Below, piece after piece: positions 1 to 5,101 of a stretch of 5,101 nt of DNA. Position 1 is the first letter of the stretch, and each line of letters opens with the position of its first letter. Position numbers and translations under genes: made by a program. Below the pieces are notes generated by a model. It searched no databases. It worked only from the letters and a program-made list of their open reading frames with translations, and was not told the origin of the DNA. The DNA comes from Planctomycetales bacterium (GTDB lineage: Bacteria > Planctomycetota > Planctomycetia > Pirellulales > Thermoguttaceae). Where the stretch lies: positions 1 through 5,101 of the forward strand of contig SKJM01000829.1 of the NCBI GenBank assembly GCA_007122045.1, written 5' to 3'.

Positions 1-1
1 G

Positions 2-703
2 AACGCCATCATGGGCCTGACGCGCCCCGGCGACTTCGGGGCCGACCTGATGCACTTCAACCCGCACAAGACCTTCAGCGGTCCCCACGGCGGCGGCGGC
101 CCCGGCGCGGGGCCCATCGCGGTGACCGCGGCGCTGGCGCCCTTCCTCCCCTCGCCCATTGTGGTCAAGGACGGCGAACGCTTCCGGCTCGACGACGACC
201 GGCCCAAGTCGATCGGCCGCGTACGAGGCTTTTTCGGCAACACGGGCGTGCTGGTGCGGATGTTCTGCTACATTCTCACCCACGGGCCGGACGGCCTGCG
301 CCGCGTTTCCGAAGACGCCGTGCTCAACGCGAACTATCTGCTCAGCCGCGTGAAGCCGTTCCTGCCCGTGCCGCACGGCGACCGCTGCATGCACGAGTTC
401 GTGGCCACGGCGTCGGAGCTGAAGGCCCAGCGGGGGGTGACGGCCATGGACATCGCCAAGCGGCTGCTCGACCGCGGCATGCACGCGCCGACGGTGTACT
501 TCCCGCTCATCGTGCGCGAGGCCCTGATGATCGAGCCGACCGAGACCGAAAGCAAGGCCACACTTGACGCCTTCGCCGAAGCCCTATTCCGCATTGCCGA
601 GGAAGACCCCGACCTGCTGCACGACGCCCCGCACACCACGCCGGTCAGCCGCCCCAATGAAGTGCAAGCCGCCCGGAAGCCGGTGCTGCGGGCTGGTTGC
701 TAG
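2..703 (+). CDS. gcvPB: Glycine dehydrogenase (decarboxylating) subunit 2, GcvPB, C-terminal part (5' truncated by window)
   Basis: This is the C-terminal half of the PLP-dependent P-protein of the cytosolic glycine cleavage system. The P-protein decarboxylates glycine and passes the aminomethyl group to the lipoyl arm of GcvH. The frame is open from base 2, so the gene begins outside the window and the ATG at base 11 is internal. The PLP-site signature [18 protein letters not shown] is clear, and its lysine (codon 68-70) is the expected Schiff-base residue. The end, [21 protein letters not shown], matches the conserved GcvPB C-terminus. About 233 residues are present; the split-type subunit is usually a little under 500, so about half is missing upstream. 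It stops at TAG 701-703, three bases before the lipoyl-transfer gene, which indicates an operon. The two-subunit P-protein is common in thermophiles, Gram-positives and planctomycetes. Identification is very secure. Confidence 0.96.
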   Translation, partial: NAIMGLTRPGDFGADLMHFNPHKTFSGPHGGGGPGAGPIAVTAALAPFLPSPIVVKDGERFRLDDDRPKSIGRVRGFFGNTGVLVRMFCYILTHGPDGLRRVSEDAVLNANYLLSRVKPFLPVPHGDRCMHEFVATASELKAQRGVTAMDIAKRLLDRGMHAPTVYFPLIVREALMIEPTETESKATLDAFAEALFRIAEEDPDLLHDAPHTTPVSRPNEVQAARKPVLRAGC

Positions 704-706
704 TTC

Positions 707-1462
707 ATGCCCCCCGCCTATCACTTCCTGATCGATCCGCCGCTTGCCGGCCCATGGAATATGGCCGTCGACGAGGCGCTGTTGGACGATGCGGCACAGA
801 GCGGCCGTGCGTACTGGCGGTTCTACCAGTGGCAGGTGGCGACCGTTTCGTTGGGCTACTTCCAGGCGTACGACGAGCAGGCACGGCGCTACCGAGAGCG
901 CGGGCTGCCGATGGTCCGGCGTCTGACCGGCGGCGGCGCCATTCTCCACGACCGCGAGTTGACCTACAGCGTCATCCTGCCGCGCGACCATCCGCTGGCC
1001 CGCAGCCGCGATGACCTGTACGGCGTTGTGCATCGCAGCGTGGTGGCCGTATTGTCGCAGTGGGGGCTGGACCCGCAACTGTTCGTGGCCGGCGCAGCGA
1101 AGCCCGCGAGCGAGCCGTTCCTGTGCTTCGAGCGGCGTGCCCCGGGCGACGTGCTGGCCGGCCGCTCGAAGCTCGCCGGCAGCGCCCAGCGCCGGCGCCG
1201 CGGCGCGGTCTTGCAGCACGGGAGCCTGCTGCTGGCGGCTTCCGATGCTGCTCGGCACCTGCCGGGCGTCGGCGAGCTTGCCGACTGCACGATCGATGCC
1301 GACGAACTTGCCCGCCGATGGCTCGACGAGCTTTCCAAGCGGCTCGGCGGCGCCTGGCAACCGTTCCGCCTGCCCGATAGCATCCGCGACCGGGCCGCCG
1401 ACCTGCTCACCGGCAAATACCTGACCGAATCGTGGCTGCGCGGCCGGCGCGTACCGGCGTAG
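707..1462 (+). CDS. lipM: Lipoate/octanoate transferase family protein, LipM-like octanoyltransferase
   Basis: This 251-residue protein of the biotin/lipoate protein ligase (BPL/LPL) fold probably moves octanoate from acyl carrier protein to GcvH, the first step of lipoyl-cofactor assembly. N-terminal PWNMAVDEALL (residues 16-26) matches the family's NMALDEALL. RRLTGGGAILHDRELTYS (71-88) is the RRxTGGG..HD substrate-binding loop. KLAGSAQRR (155-163) followed by LQHGSLLL (169-176) holds the conserved lysine loop. Cys140 lies 15 residues before Lys155, which from memory is the spacing of catalytic Cys150 and its lysine in Bacillus subtilis LipM. The C-terminal KYLTESWLR resembles the LipM end. 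The accessory domain of E. coli-type LplA is absent, which favours transferase over ATP-dependent ligase. The ATG at 707 keeps the conserved N-terminus; no strong Shine-Dalgarno is visible, so translation may be coupled to gcvPB. A LipL-type amidotransferase or a LplA-like ligase remains possible. Confidence 0.85.
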   Translation: MPPAYHFLIDPPLAGPWNMAVDEALLDDAAQSGRAYWRFYQWQVATVSLGYFQAYDEQARRYRERGLPMVRRLTGGGAILHDRELTYSVILPRDHPLARSRDDLYGVVHRSVVAVLSQWGLDPQLFVAGAAKPASEPFLCFERRAPGDVLAGRSKLAGSAQRRRRGAVLQHGSLLLAASDAARHLPGVGELADCTIDADELARRWLDELSKRLGGAWQPFRLPDSIRDRAADLLTGKYLTESWLRGRRVPA

Positions 1463-1643
1463 CCGTCGCGGGACCTCGCCGGGTGTGCCTTGTGGCAGCC
1501 TCGCCCGAAACAACGACGCAGTCGTGGCCTTCTCCTGCAAGCAGCGCTGCACCTGCCCCTCCTGCCACCAGAAGCATAACATAACCCGACGTCGAGCACA
1601 GGTTCAACCGGCCCGAGTTGGGGGCACTCCGCCGGCGGATTCA
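1463..1643. other. Convergent intergenic gap between lipM and hpnG
   Basis: Both flanking genes end here, lipM from the left and hpnG from the right, so terminators are expected. I see only short palindromes: GCAGCGCTGC at 1541-1550 and CCGCCGGCGG at 1629-1638. Neither is followed by a T-run on either strand. A small A/T-rich patch (AGCATAACATAAC, about 1572-1584) stands out from the GC-rich surroundings but has no recognisable partner. No coding sequence is supported. Confidence 0.5.
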
Positions 1644-2342
1644 TCATGGAGCAGATTGGCTGACCTGGCTGAGCAGGGCCCATACGCCGTGACCTAGGCG
1701 GTTCGCGGCAACATAACTGTGCCGCGCCAGCCGTGCGGCCAAGGGCCATGTGTGGGGCCGCCATAGTACGTGCAGTGCAATGCGGGGAATACGGATGATC
1801 TCGAACCCGCCGAGAATGGGCGAAAGATCGTCGTCGAGGTTGTCGGATACCCCTTTCATCGCCAGACACGGAATCCCGCGTTCACGGCACAGGGCGGCGA
1901 TTGTTTGGCTTTCCATGTCGACGGCAATCGCGCCGCTCGTGGCTGCCAACTCCCGGCGTGCCGAGGGGGTCAACACCGGCGTGGCCACCGTGACGAGCGG
2001 ACCCACGTGGTACGGAATTCCGCGCCGCTCGAGCGCAGCCTCGGCCGATTCCACCAGCGCAGGCTCGGCCGACTGAACGATCAGCTCGCCCACGTCGATG
2101 TCCGGCCGCAGCGCGCCGGCAAGCCCGCAGCAGAGCATCAGGTCGAGTTTGTCGGAGTCCAGAAATCGGTTGACGCGTTCCTCCGCCACGGCGGGCACCA
2201 TGCCGGAGAGGCACAGCCGGATCACGTGGCCGCTCAGCTCGGCGCCCCAAATCGGATCGTGCGCATCGAGCCGCTTGAGCTTCAACTGCCGGCACACTTC
2301 GCGCACTTCCCACTTGACCTCGGCGACCAGTCCTATCTTCAT
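1644..2342 (-). CDS. hpnG: Hopanoid-associated phosphorylase/nucleosidase HpnG
   Basis: This 232-residue protein of the purine nucleoside phosphorylase/MTA-SAH nucleosidase fold is best matched by HpnG. In hopanoid synthesis HpnG cleaves adenine from adenosylhopane, leaving a ribosyl side chain for later enzymes. N-terminal MKIGLVAEVKWEVR is the first beta strand. CCGLAGAL (71-78) is the glycine-rich phosphate/ribose loop. VDMES (141-145) is the MExE-like nucleoside-binding motif with Glu144. MKGVSDN (162-168) holds the Ser-Asp pair expected to protonate the base, Asp167. A basic, Trp-containing tail of about 40 residues follows. The ATG at 2342 overlaps the hpnA stop (ATGA), and AGGGG lies about 7 bases upstream inside hpnA. 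The frame is open far upstream to 3545, but that region lies entirely over hpnA and is not part of the gene. A general MTA/SAH nucleosidase is the alternative; the neighbouring HpnA argues against it. Confidence 0.82.
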   Translation of the reverse strand: MKIGLVAEVKWEVREVCRQLKLKRLDAHDPIWGAELSGHVIRLCLSGMVPAVAEERVNRFLDSDKLDLMLCCGLAGALRPDIDVGELIVQSAEPALVESAEAALERRGIPYHVGPLVTVATPVLTPSARRELAATSGAIAVDMESQTIAALCRERGIPCLAMKGVSDNLDDDLSPILGGFEIIRIPRIALHVLWRPHTWPLAARLARHSYVAANRLGHGVWALLSQVSQSAP

Positions 2343-3337
2343 TCCACAGCCCCTTTCTCGACATAGCCACCTGCGCGGAACCAGCGCACGGCATCTTCCA
2401 TCGCCGCCCGGATCGGGCTTTGCGGCAACCCCAATTCCTTCACCGCTTTGCCGCCTTCGTAACGCATGGGCGAAGCGGCCATGCGGACGGCGTCCAGGGA
2501 GGCGCGCGGTTCGCGGCCCGTAACACGCCCCCACAACTCTCCGGCAGCCCCCGCCATATACGCCACGGCATAAGGTATCTTCATCCGCGGAGCCGGCCGC
2601 CCGCTCACTTCGGCCAGCAATTGCAGGAAATCGCGAAGCATCATGTTCCGGTGCCCCAGGATGTACCGCTCGCCCGTGCGACCGGCCTCCGCCGCCAACC
2701 GATGTCCCTCGGCCACGTCGGCCACGTCGATCCAGTTCAGTTCGGCGTCCACAAACGCCGGGAGCCGCCCGTTCAGGAAATCGACGACCAACCGGCCCGT
2801 CGGGGTGGGGCGATGGTCCAAGGCCCCGATCGGCGTCGATGGATTCACGATCGTAATCGGCGCGCCCTCGCGGATCAGCCCCCACACGGCTTGCTCGGCC
2901 AGGATCTTGGTCCGCTGGTACGTGCTGCGGGCCGCCTCGGGCGGCAGGAAGTCGTCTTCCGTCCCCACCCGGTCGGCCGAACACGCCACGGTGACCGCGC
3001 TCGACGTGTAGACCATCCGGCCGACGCCCGCGTTCCACGCCGCCCGCAGCAGACACTCCGTGCCGGCCACGTTGACCTCGTGCATCGCTTGCGGGTCGGG
3101 CACCCACAAGCGGTAGTCGGCTGCGACGTGAAACAGGCAGTCGATTCCCTCCACGGCGCGCTCGAGCGACGGCGGGTCGATGAGGTCCCCGACGACGGGG
3201 CTTACCGGCAAATCGGCCAGCGTGCGAACGTCGCTGGTCGGCCGCACCAGCGCGCCGACCTCGTGGCCGCGCTGCACCAGCCGGCGCACCACGTGCGCCC
3301 CCACAAACCCGGTTCCTCCGGTTACCAATACCCGCAT
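2339..3337 (-). CDS. hpnA: Hopanoid-associated sugar epimerase HpnA (extended SDR family)
   Basis: This 332-residue NAD(P)-dependent extended short-chain dehydrogenase/reductase is most like HpnA, found in hopanoid clusters and thought to modify the sugar-derived side chain; its exact substrate is not established. MRVLVTGGTGFVGAHV (1-16) is the Rossmann strand with the TGxxGxxG dinucleotide loop. GDLIDP (50-55) is the adenine-contacting acidic segment, and FHVAADY (69-75) the next core strand. YTSSAVTV (110-117) carries the catalytic Ser, and Y140-QRT-K144 is the YxxxK pair. NPSTPIGALDHRPTPTG (165-181) is the substrate-side loop typical of the HpnA group. The ATG at 3337 is chosen because GGAGG stands 8 bases upstream and because it puts the Rossmann strand at the N-terminus; an upstream ATG at 3418 adds 27 residues unlike the family. 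It is the first gene of the hpnA-hpnG pair. Other NAD-dependent epimerases, such as dihydroflavonol-reductase-like enzymes, look similar, so the name leans partly on hpnG next door. Confidence 0.82.
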   Translation of the reverse strand: MRVLVTGGTGFVGAHVVRRLVQRGHEVGALVRPTSDVRTLADLPVSPVVGDLIDPPSLERAVEGIDCLFHVAADYRLWVPDPQAMHEVNVAGTECLLRAAWNAGVGRMVYTSSAVTVACSADRVGTEDDFLPPEAARSTYQRTKILAEQAVWGLIREGAPITIVNPSTPIGALDHRPTPTGRLVVDFLNGRLPAFVDAELNWIDVADVAEGHRLAAEAGRTGERYILGHRNMMLRDFLQLLAEVSGRPAPRMKIPYAVAYMAGAAGELWGRVTGREPRASLDAVRMAASPMRYEGGKAVKELGLPQSPIRAAMEDAVRWFRAGGYVEKGAVE

Positions 3338-3343
3338 GGGGCT

Positions 3344-3351
3344 TTTCCTCC
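3344..3351 (-). promoter_or_regulatory. Shine-Dalgarno site of hpnA
   Basis: Read on the - strand, GGAGGAAA lies here, with the GGAGG core ending 8 bases before the ATG at 3337. It is the strongest ribosome binding site in the window. It decides the hpnA start against the upstream in-frame ATG at 3418. Confidence 0.75.
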
Positions 3352-3456
3352 GTGATGCGTCGTAAGAAGCCCTGACCCAACCGTGCAGCCGACCGGTTTC
3401 CTGGGGGGACGCCCTCACGCCTGGGTATCGTCTGGGTGGTCAAGCGATGGCAACGC

Positions 3457-3485
3457 AGTATACGCTGTGGGCGTTCGGATTGGAA
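3457..3485 (-). promoter_or_regulatory. Candidate sigma-70-type promoter of hpnA-hpnG
   Basis: On the - strand TTCCAA (3480-3485) and TATACT (3457-3462) are separated by exactly 17 bases. The -10 box matches TATAAT at 5 of 6 positions; the -35 box is weak, matching TTGACA at 3 of 6. Transcription would begin near 3450, giving a leader of roughly 113 bases before hpnA. The same -35 hexamer and spacing recur in front of the next - strand gene. This is prediction by eye only. Confidence 0.35.
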
Positions 3486-3562
3486 GGCTGCGACCGAGTG
3501 GCGGGGGCGTGAGCATGCCGAAGGCAACGGCACAGGCGTCGGCAAGGAACGCCCCCTTGTTT

Positions 3563-3666
3563 AGGCGATCGGCAGATTCAACTGTCCCCTCGCCCCTGCC
3601 CGCGCAGCGGACTAGCAGGGGAGAGGGCAGGGTGAGGGGTGGTAAATTCGTATCTGCCGATCGCCT
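3563..3666. repeat. Nested palindromic element (MITE/REP-like), 104 bp
   Basis: Perfect 15-base inverted arms, AGGCGATCGGCAGAT at 3563-3577 and its complement at 3652-3666, bound the element. Inside is a second, imperfect inverted pair, CCCCTCGCCCCTGCCC (3586-3601) against GGGCAGGGTGAGGGG (3625-3639), with one bulged base and one G-T pair. A competing hairpin, CCCCTGC (3593-3599) with GCAGGGG (3615-3621), lies at the centre. Inner sequence of this kind (CCCCTCACCCTGCCC) recurs as a dispersed repeat in many bacterial genomes. The right arm touches the stop codon of the adjacent - strand gene. Transcribed from that gene it would fold into a long hairpin and could protect or end the message, although no T-run follows. 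Confidence 0.7.
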
Positions 3667-4250
3667 TACAGCTTGAGTACGTAATCGGCGTCGCCCAGCA
3701 GAACCACGGGCTTTTTCCCGCGGCGCTCGTCGTCCGCCCGATAGCCGAGCTTGTACAGCGTGAAGCGGGCGTGGCCATCCACTCCATAGTGCACGCTGGC
3801 GGTATAGATGCAAACCCGGTTGTAGCCCATGCGCTCGATCAGCGCGTCGAACACGGGGCGGATGGCGGCCCTGTCGGCTTTCGACGTAAACACCGGCTTG
3901 CCGTCCAGCCAATGGCCTTGCTCCGGCGCGGTGAGCGGCCCGCAGTGCGGCCGGTGATCCTTGCGTTGGGCGAACATGAAGTAGGCCGCCTCGCTCGTGG
4001 CCGCGTCGATCTTCTTCCGGTCGGCGGTGATCTGAAGCCCGAGCTTCTGAAGCCGTGCCGCCAGTTCGCCGAGGATCTCTTCCTCGTCGCCAAGTGTTTT
4101 CGCGACGGGGGGACCGTTGCCGGGCGCTTCCGCCGAAGCGTCGGATTGGGAGCCGACGCCGTTCGCGTCATCCTGCGGCCGCGCTGCAAGGACCGTGGCG
4201 GGCTGCCCCGTGGATGTAATGACAGTCGCCAGGACAAGTGCGTATGTCAT
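3666..4250 (-). CDS. Uncharacterised, possibly exported protein
   Basis: I do not recognise this 194-residue protein. Residues 3-23 are hydrophobic and small-residue rich, ending VLAA, and could be a signal peptide, but there is no Lys or Arg in front of them, so export is uncertain. Residues about 25-50 are a low-complexity Gln/Asp/Ser/Gly/Pro linker. Residues 52-95 are charged and probably helical (DEEEILGELAARLQKLG). A compact alpha/beta part follows, with HCGPLTAPEQGHW (102-114), a predicted helix near 127-141, and strands RVCIYTASVHYG (145-156), ARFTLYKLGY (161-170) and PVVLLGDADYVLKL at the C-terminus. The ATG at 4250 is preferred because GGGAG sits about 7 bases upstream and the candidate promoter starts RNA near 4351; an in-frame ATG at 4394 lies upstream of that and adds Arg/Pro-rich, GC-hairpin-derived sequence. 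Coding is supported by frame, start signals and composition only. It appears to be monocistronic. Confidence 0.7.
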   Translation of the reverse strand: MTYALVLATVITSTGQPATVLAARPQDDANGVGSQSDASAEAPGNGPPVAKTLGDEEEILGELAARLQKLGLQITADRKKIDAATSEAAYFMFAQRKDHRPHCGPLTAPEQGHWLDGKPVFTSKADRAAIRPVFDALIERMGYNRVCIYTASVHYGVDGHARFTLYKLGYRADDERRGKKPVVLLGDADYVLKL

Positions 4251-4311
4251 GGTGCTTCTCCCAGAAGAAATGGCGGTAGTGGCACGTGGGTGGTTCCCAG
4301 CCCGCCGGCGA

Positions 4312-4327
4312 CCCCGCCCGAGCGGGG
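4312..4327. other. Short GC hairpin in the leader of the unknown gene
   Basis: CCCCGC (4312-4317) and GCGGGG (4322-4327) form a six-base-pair stem around the four-base loop CCGA. It lies in the predicted 5' untranslated region, about 62 bases before the start at 4250. Without a following T-run it is not a standard terminator. It could stabilise the leader, or it may simply reflect high GC content. Confidence 0.4.
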
Positions 4328-4357
4328 CCTCTTGGGGCGTGTAGCGTGATGGGATAC

Positions 4358-4386
4358 ATTGTACCCGACGCGGCACCGGGTTGGAA
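4358..4386 (-). promoter_or_regulatory. Candidate sigma-70-type promoter of the unknown gene
   Basis: On the - strand TTCCAA (4381-4386) is followed after exactly 17 bases by TACAAT (4358-4363), a 5 of 6 match to TATAAT. RNA would start near 4351, giving a leader of about 100 bases before the ATG at 4250. The -35 hexamer and spacer length equal those of the hpnA candidate promoter. Confidence 0.4.
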
Positions 4387-4411
4387 TCGGCCATGCCGCC
4401 CGATTCCAGCC
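4379..4411. promoter_or_regulatory. Inverted repeat covering the -35 box
   Basis: GGTTGGAATCGG (4379-4390) and CCGATTCCAGCC (4400-4411) are inverted copies matching at 11 of 12 positions, separated by nine bases. The left arm contains the complement of the TTCCAA -35 hexamer, so a dimeric regulator bound here would compete with RNA polymerase. It could instead be an RNA hairpin read from the + strand, where the odd pair becomes G-U. No regulator gene is adjacent. Confidence 0.4.
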
Positions 4412-4669
4412 GGGCGGCGATACCCTCATGGTTCGGGGCTTCGGCGCCAATCCGTCTTTCCGATCATTTGGTTTGCCCATGCTTTCGCCCGGCGAATTGC
4501 GAGAAGGTTTCCGCCCCGTTCCGCCCGGAATGGCCCCCCTCTAACCCGGATTATCAGGGCGCCATGAACGACGACCCCAAATGGAGCACTTGCCGCCGGG
4601 CGGCGACCGTCCGGATTTGACTTTGGTGGCCCTTTACAGGCGGCTGCGTTCTCTTTTGGTCAGGACCGT

Positions 4670-4885
4670 TTATGGTGCCGACCGGCGATAGTATTCGCGG
4701 CACTCGTCCTCTCGCCCACGGACGACGCGCGCGCCCTTCAAGTCGCCCGAGCCGGCCGTCATGATGGTGCACTGGCCTTGCTCGTGGTCGGTTTCGTAGA
4801 CGCGAAACGGGTTGACCTGCTGCAACTCCAGCAACCGGGCGGTATCGTCGAGAACGGCGGCAATGTGCTGGTTTGTTAAGGCCAT
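4670..4885 (-). pseudogene. Internally deleted helix-hairpin-helix protein (ends joined in frame)
   Basis: The frame encodes 71 residues. Residues 1-29, MALTNQHIAAVLDDTARLLE through NPFRV, match the start of the helix-hairpin-helix domain shared with DNA polymerase X-type proteins (family pattern: IA..L...ADLLE....NPFRVRAY). Residues 30-69, beginning YETDHEQGQCT and including DLKGARVVRGRE and ECREYY, match what I recall as the extreme C-terminus of stand-alone HhH proteins of roughly 250-300 residues. The remaining HhH repeats and the 'DREYREKA...LPVLHTQRG' middle are absent, so about 200 residues appear to be lost at a junction near base 4800 with the frame kept. The start at 4885 is chosen by family similarity; no good Shine-Dalgarno is visible, and in-frame ATGs at 4915 and 4993 add unrelated sequence. 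It may be a dead remnant or a still-expressed mini-protein. Family recall is from memory and unverified. Confidence 0.5.
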
Positions 4886-4993
4886 ACCATCCAGACGTCC
4901 ATCGGCACGCGTCATGCGGCCGTGTCGCCATGGCTTGGTGCTGCAACTTCCATGCCGTGAAGGCCCGGCGTTTCCCCAGACGTAACCGTTCAC

Positions 4994-5101
4994 GGGCCGG
5001 CCGGGGACTGGTCCATTTTTCGGCCAACAAACGCTATCTTCAGGGAAAGACGATGCCCGAAAAATGGACCTGTCCCCTTACCGGCCGAAGGGGACAGTCC
5101 C
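4994..5101. repeat. REP-like inverted repeat cluster, cut by the window end
   Basis: A 21-base arm at 5003-5023 (GGGGACTGGTCC then ATTTTTCGG) and its inverted copy at 5057-5077 match at 20 of 21 positions, with a 33-base spacer between them. The second arm then overlaps a hairpin, CTGTCCCCTT (5070-5079) with AAGGGGACAG (5088-5097), around a CCGGCCG loop. Both the first arm and the final GGGGACAGTCCC follow a CCGGCCG block, which suggests a repeating unit whose next copy continues past base 5101. Repeats with GGGGACAGTCCC cores are often dispersed in planctomycete genomes and may be mobilised by RAYT (IS200-like) transposases. No transposase is visible here. Confidence 0.65.

Larger units (their letters stand above)
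4251..4669. other. Non-coding interval with promoter and hairpins
   Basis: This interval holds no convincing gene. Its right-hand part follows the HhH remnant and its left-hand part is the leader of the unknown protein. It contains the candidate promoter (4358-4386), an inverted repeat over the -35 box (4379-4411), a tight GC hairpin (4312-4327) and a second GC palindrome, GCCGCCGGGCGGC (4592-4604). Plus-strand open frames here of 60-93 codons are Arg/Pro/Ser-rich, lack good ribosome binding sites and overlap these structures. Confidence 0.5.

Noticed and set aside
1629..1638. CCGCCGGCGG palindrome just past the hpnG stop as a terminator
   Set aside because: The stem is at most five base pairs without a loop, and no T-run follows on either strand.
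584..1869. Long - strand open frames (332 and 301 codons) opposite gcvPB and lipM
   Set aside because: They run antisense to two confidently identified genes, are rich in Arg, Ala and Gly with no recognisable motif, and are expected in GC-rich DNA.
2420..3355. 311-codon + strand open frame opposite hpnA
   Set aside because: It is His/Arg/Pro-rich antisense shadow coding with no family similarity; the - strand has the Rossmann and YxxxK motifs.
3338..3418. Longer hpnA start at 3418
   Set aside because: It adds 27 residues ahead of the Rossmann strand that fit no family member, and the strong GGAGG site serves the ATG at 3337.
2343..3545. Upstream extension of the hpnG frame to a start at 3545
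   Set aside because: The extension lies wholly over hpnA in another frame and is Arg/Gly-rich without domain similarity. The HpnG fold begins cleanly at MKIGLVAEV, base 2342.
3383..3676. 97-codon + strand open frame across the hpnA leader and palindrome
   Set aside because: Its second half is translation of the palindromic repeat, and no ribosome binding site or domain is visible.
4592..4604. GCCGCCGGGCGGC palindrome as a terminator for the HhH remnant
   Set aside because: The one-base centre gives a poor hairpin loop, and no T-run follows on the - strand.
4359..4620. Overlapping + strand open frames of 61-93 codons in the non-coding interval
   Set aside because: They are Arg/Pro/Ser-rich, overlap each other in different frames, and coincide with the promoter and hairpins of the - strand gene.
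4554..5030. 158-codon - strand open frame overlapping the HhH remnant
   Set aside because: Its N-terminus is translated REP-like repeat and the rest is a different frame of the HhH remnant, which has the recognisable family sequence.

Overview
The window is GC-rich and gene-dense, with little intergenic sequence in its left two thirds. Three things suggest a planctomycete, probably of the Pirellulales type: a split glycine-cleavage P-protein (separate GcvPB subunit), a hopanoid side-chain gene pair, and short palindromic repeats of the 'CCCCTCACCCTGCCC' and 'GGGGACAGTCCC' kinds. The assignment is inferred from gene content and repeat style, not from a phylogenetic marker.

Layout. (1) Bases 2-1462, + strand: the C-terminal half of gcvPB, then three bases later a lipoate/octanoate transferase most like LipM. 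The two fit together, because the glycine cleavage system works only when its GcvH carrier is lipoylated. (2) Bases 1463-1643: a short convergent gap with no clear terminator. (3) Bases 1644-3337, - strand: hpnA followed by hpnG, overlapping by ATGA and so probably translationally coupled. HpnG is the nucleosidase/phosphorylase that removes adenine from adenosylhopane. HpnA is the hopanoid-associated SDR epimerase, whose exact reaction is not settled. (4) Bases 3338-3665: the hpnA leader with a candidate promoter, then a 104-bp nested palindromic repeat that abuts the next gene's stop codon. (5) Bases 3666-4250, - strand: an uncharacterised, possibly exported 194-residue protein. (6) Bases 4251-4669: non-coding, with a second candidate promoter, an inverted repeat over its -35 box, and GC hairpins. 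(7) Bases 4670-4885, - strand: a 71-codon ORF that looks like the two ends of a helix-hairpin-helix (HhH) protein joined in frame, with the middle missing. (8) Bases 4994-5101: a cluster of REP-like inverted repeats running off the window.

The least ordinary points are the apparently internally deleted HhH protein beside a repeat cluster, and the matching promoter architecture (TTCCAA-N17-TATACT and TTCCAA-N17-TACAAT) in front of hpnA and in front of the unknown protein. I saw no CRISPR array, tRNA, rRNA or intact transposase gene. No wholly new multi-gene system can be supported from this sequence alone.
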